Below are positions 62,028 through 64,000 of a stretch of DNA of 64,000 nucleotides, in pieces. The DNA is from Brumimicrobium sp. GTDB lineage: Bacteria > Bacteroidota > Bacteroidia > Flavobacteriales_D > Crocinitomicaceae. The notes under the pieces are model-generated. The model made no database searches. It saw only the letters and a list, made by a program, of their open reading frames with translations, and was not told the DNA's origin. Both the position numbers and the translations under genes were made by a program. The stretch lies in NCBI GenBank assembly GCA_023957385.1, contig JAMLGZ010000001.1, forward strand, positions 1,288,923 to 1,352,922. The letters are read 5' to 3'. The stretch's first letter is position 1; each line of letters opens with the position of its first letter.

Positions 62028-62633
62028 CTATCTAGTAGGGATAATCCATTTCATTTTTCCACGGATTGATTGTGAAATTAAATAGTTGAATGGGAGAGAA
62101 TCATGTTGAAACACGGCCTTTTCCCATGACTTTCTATCAACAATATTGTTGCTTTCTAAAAAATAAATAGATTGGTTGCTTTGAGCTAGTAAAAAGGAAT
62201 TTTTACTTCCATTTACTCTTTCCAATATGCGTATAGAGCGACAATCAGTATTGAAGCAATCCAACCAGTTAAAGAATGCATTCATGGATTTTGCGCTATC
62301 AGTATAATCCCATTGGAGAAAATGAAAAGCAATTGTGTCCAGAGTAAAGTAATATTCTTTCTTATTTGTATATCCCAACCGATTGGGAAGAAAAATAGCT
62401 TTATCATCTGTGAGAATATTTCTGTTGTTAAATTGAATATGGGGAAATGTAGTAGTTAATGTTTTTTGAAATTCATCTAAAGAATGGACTTCTTTATGTG
62501 TAGTATCTTCTTCATATACGTAATTACTTTGAGATTGAGGGAGTAAACTAGATGAATCAACTACAACGGATTCATTTTTTCCGCAAGAAAATAAGATTAA
62601 AAGAAAAAATAATATCAAGAATGTATGTTTCAT
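62028..62633 (-). CDS. Lipoprotein of unknown function
   Basis: The 201-residue protein has lipobox LFSC (Cys17, MKHTFLILFFLLILFSCGKN), then a Ser/Asp-rich linker and a small alpha/beta domain (EYYFTLDTIAFHFLQWDYTD, RSIRILERVNGSKNSFLLAQ). No family was recognised. It lies 3 bases downstream of the threonine aldolase gene and is probably in its operon. Confidence 0.7.
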   Translation of the reverse strand: MKHTFLILFFLLILFSCGKNESVVVDSSSLLPQSQSNYVYEEDTTHKEVHSLDEFQKTLTTTFPHIQFNNRNILTDDKAIFLPNRLGYTNKKEYYFTLDTIAFHFLQWDYTDSAKSMNAFFNWLDCFNTDCRSIRILERVNGSKNSFLLAQSNQSIYFLESNNIVDRKSWEKAVFQHDSLPFNYLISQSIRGKMKWIIPTR

Positions 62634-62636
62634 GTC

Positions 62637-63656
62637 TTACAAATGCTTGAATTGTTCTAAAGTATAATCTACGGCAACAGGTGATATGTCCAAATGGGTT
62701 ACTAATCTGATTCTTTGTGCACCAAACTCAGAAATAAGTACTCCTCTTTCTTTTAATGTATGCACTAGTTTTTTTGTTTCAACTGATTTAGTAATGTAGG
62801 CTACCACAATATTCGTATCCACGGAAAGTACTTTTTCTACCCAAGGTAAACTGCTTAATCCTTCTCCAAGAATACGCGCATGTTGGTGGTCTTCCTTAAG
62901 TCGCGCTATATTATTGTGTAGTGCATAGAGACCTCCAGCAGCAATAATTCCGGCTTGTCTCATTCCTCCTCCCATGACTTTACGTACACGTCTGGCTTTT
63001 TGAATAAATTCTGTAGAGCCAAGTAGGAGAGAGCCAACTGGAGCACCCAAGCCTTTAGAAAGACATACAGAGATAGTATCAAATTGACTAGCGTAGGTTG
63101 ATGGCTCAATTCCGTTTTCAGTGAGTGCATTGAAAATACGTGCGCCATCTAAATGAAGGGGGATATGATGTTTTAAACAAACTTCCCTTATCCTTTTAAT
63201 TTCTTCAAAATCATATTTAGCCCCGCCTCCACGATTCATGGTGTCTTCAATAGATACTAAAGCTGTCAAGGGGTAATGTGGATTACTACTATCTTTTATG
63301 TTTTTTTCTACGTTTGTTGCTGTGATTCTTCCTCTATCTCCTGGTAAAAGACAAACAGATGCGCCAGAGTTTTTAGCTATACCTCCTCCTTCATATAAAA
63401 AGATATGTGCTTCTTCCGAACATATCACCTCATCACCTGGCTTGCAATGGACATTGATTGCAATTTGATTTGTTTGTGTGCCTGAGGTGCAATAAAGGGC
63501 GGCTTCTTTGCCAAAATAATTTGCACTATATCTTTCTAATTCATTAACTGTAGGGTCTTCTTGAAAAACATCATCACCTACTTCGGCAGCTAACATAAAG
63601 GCTCTCATTTCTAGAGAAGGCTTTGTAACAGTATCTGATCGTAAATCTACTAACAT
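62637..63656 (-). CDS. ltaE: Low-specificity threonine aldolase (beta-eliminating lyase family)
   Basis: The 339-residue PLP enzyme splits threonine or allo-threonine to glycine and acetaldehyde. Motifs: LVDLRSDTVTKPSLEMRAFM, GDDVFQEDPTVNELE, ALYCTSGTQTNQIA, LHLDGARIFNAL and the PLP Lys in CLSKGLGAPVGSLL. Length is typical. It starts 2 bases after the O-methyltransferase stop, so they share an operon. Confidence 0.95.
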   Translation of the reverse strand: MLVDLRSDTVTKPSLEMRAFMLAAEVGDDVFQEDPTVNELERYSANYFGKEAALYCTSGTQTNQIAINVHCKPGDEVICSEEAHIFLYEGGGIAKNSGASVCLLPGDRGRITATNVEKNIKDSSNPHYPLTALVSIEDTMNRGGGAKYDFEEIKRIREVCLKHHIPLHLDGARIFNALTENGIEPSTYASQFDTISVCLSKGLGAPVGSLLLGSTEFIQKARRVRKVMGGGMRQAGIIAAGGLYALHNNIARLKEDHQHARILGEGLSSLPWVEKVLSVDTNIVVAYITKSVETKKLVHTLKERGVLISEFGAQRIRLVTHLDISPVAVDYTLEQFKHL

Positions 63657-63658
63657 GG

Positions 63659-64000
63659 CTACTTCTTTCGTATTATCATCAATCCATCTCTGATAGGTAG
63701 AAGAATATTTTCTACACGCTCATCTTGTTGGACAATTTTATTAAATTCTTTTAATATTTTAGTGTCTGAATCATTTGATTTCACTTCCTCCACAACTTTT
63801 CCTGACCATAGTATATTGTCAGCTATAATCACTCCACCAGAAGGTATGATATCAATTGCCAAATTATAATAATGAATATAATTTGCTTTGTCGGCATCGA
63901 TAAAAACCAAATCAAATTGTTGTGAAAGTGTTGGGATAATCTCTAGGGCATTTCCAATTATAAGTTGAATTTTATCTGTCATCCCTGCTTTCTCAATATA
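63659..64000 (-). CDS. O-methyltransferase family 3, C-terminal part (5' end outside window)
   Basis: The visible 114 residues run to the window edge; the frame stays open past the internal ATG at 63982 (EKAGMTDKIQLIIGNALEI), so the N-terminus is missing. DLVFIDADKANYIHYYNL is the catalytic, metal-binding segment of the SAM-dependent caffeoyl-CoA/catechol O-methyltransferase-like family, and GGVIIADNILWSGKVVE and LPIRDGLMII complete it. It is a cytoplasmic methyltransferase of unknown substrate. Confidence 0.9.
   Translation of the reverse strand, partial: YIEKAGMTDKIQLIIGNALEIIPTLSQQFDLVFIDADKANYIHYYNLAIDIIPSGGVIIADNILWSGKVVEEVKSNDSDTKILKEFNKIVQQDERVENILLPIRDGLMIIRKK

Overview
The window is chromosomal DNA of a member of the Bacteroidota, most likely order Flavobacteriales; the genus cannot be fixed from this sequence. 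The evidence is low G+C coding DNA, five exported proteins that end in type IX secretion (T9SS) sorting domains (three of type A, two of the gliding-motility-associated type B), many promoters with the Bacteroidota -7 box TAnnTTTG, few Shine-Dalgarno sites, and lineage gene sets such as recF-DUF721 opposite a TPR-ribH-glmM-nifS-type operon.

Layout. (1) 1-8472 is an accessory Rhs (polymorphic toxin) locus. It holds the 3' end of one rhs gene with a JAB-like toxin tip and a candidate immunity gene, a propeller fragment of a second rhs gene, a YhcG/DUF1016-type PD-(D/E)XK nuclease gene that appears to have landed inside that second gene, the remaining 1426 codons of it with an unrecognised AT-rich tip, and an exported transglutaminase-like protein. 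(2) 8473-9059 holds a large palindromic non-coding element and a tRNA-Leu/tRNA-Gly pair. (3) 9226-20292 is mostly secreted T9SS cargo with panB, an RluA-type pseudouridine synthase and sanA between. (4) 20509-24419 is a tight operon: purE, then flippase, SGNH hydrolase and CDP-glycerol glycerophosphotransferase, which suggests export and decoration of a surface polymer. (5) 24475-30650 holds an S24/XRE regulator, a T9SS protein, tRNA-His, 5-formyl-THF cyclo-ligase, aroA, tRNA-Met and tryptophanase. (6) 30733-35202 holds an M43 metalloprotease with six PKD repeats and a T9SS esterase. (7) 35415-64000 is mainly housekeeping and envelope genes: a DUF1987/SiaC-like gene, a GlcNAc-kinase-like gene, tag, a PaaY-like hexapeptide protein, M61 peptidase, nifS-like, glmM, ribH, recF, DUF721, a lipid A acyltransferase, YigZ, DAHP synthase-chorismate mutase, AsmA, a HisKA_2 kinase, a CAP protein, an ECF sigma factor, threonine aldolase and the 3' end of an O-methyltransferase.

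Three intergenic regions (18.5, 39.6 and 58.7 kb) carry copies of one dispersed element with short imperfect terminal inverted repeats and an internal hairpin. Two copies are identical over 92 bases although they lie 21 kb apart and in opposite orientation. A second, weaker repeat pair lies at 14.5 and 17.7 kb. No CRISPR array, rRNA, prophage or recognisable transposase gene was found. The strongest leads for new biology are the interrupted Rhs locus with its unassigned tip and transglutaminase neighbour, the MITE-like repeat family, and the flippase/SGNH/CDP-glycerol transferase cassette.
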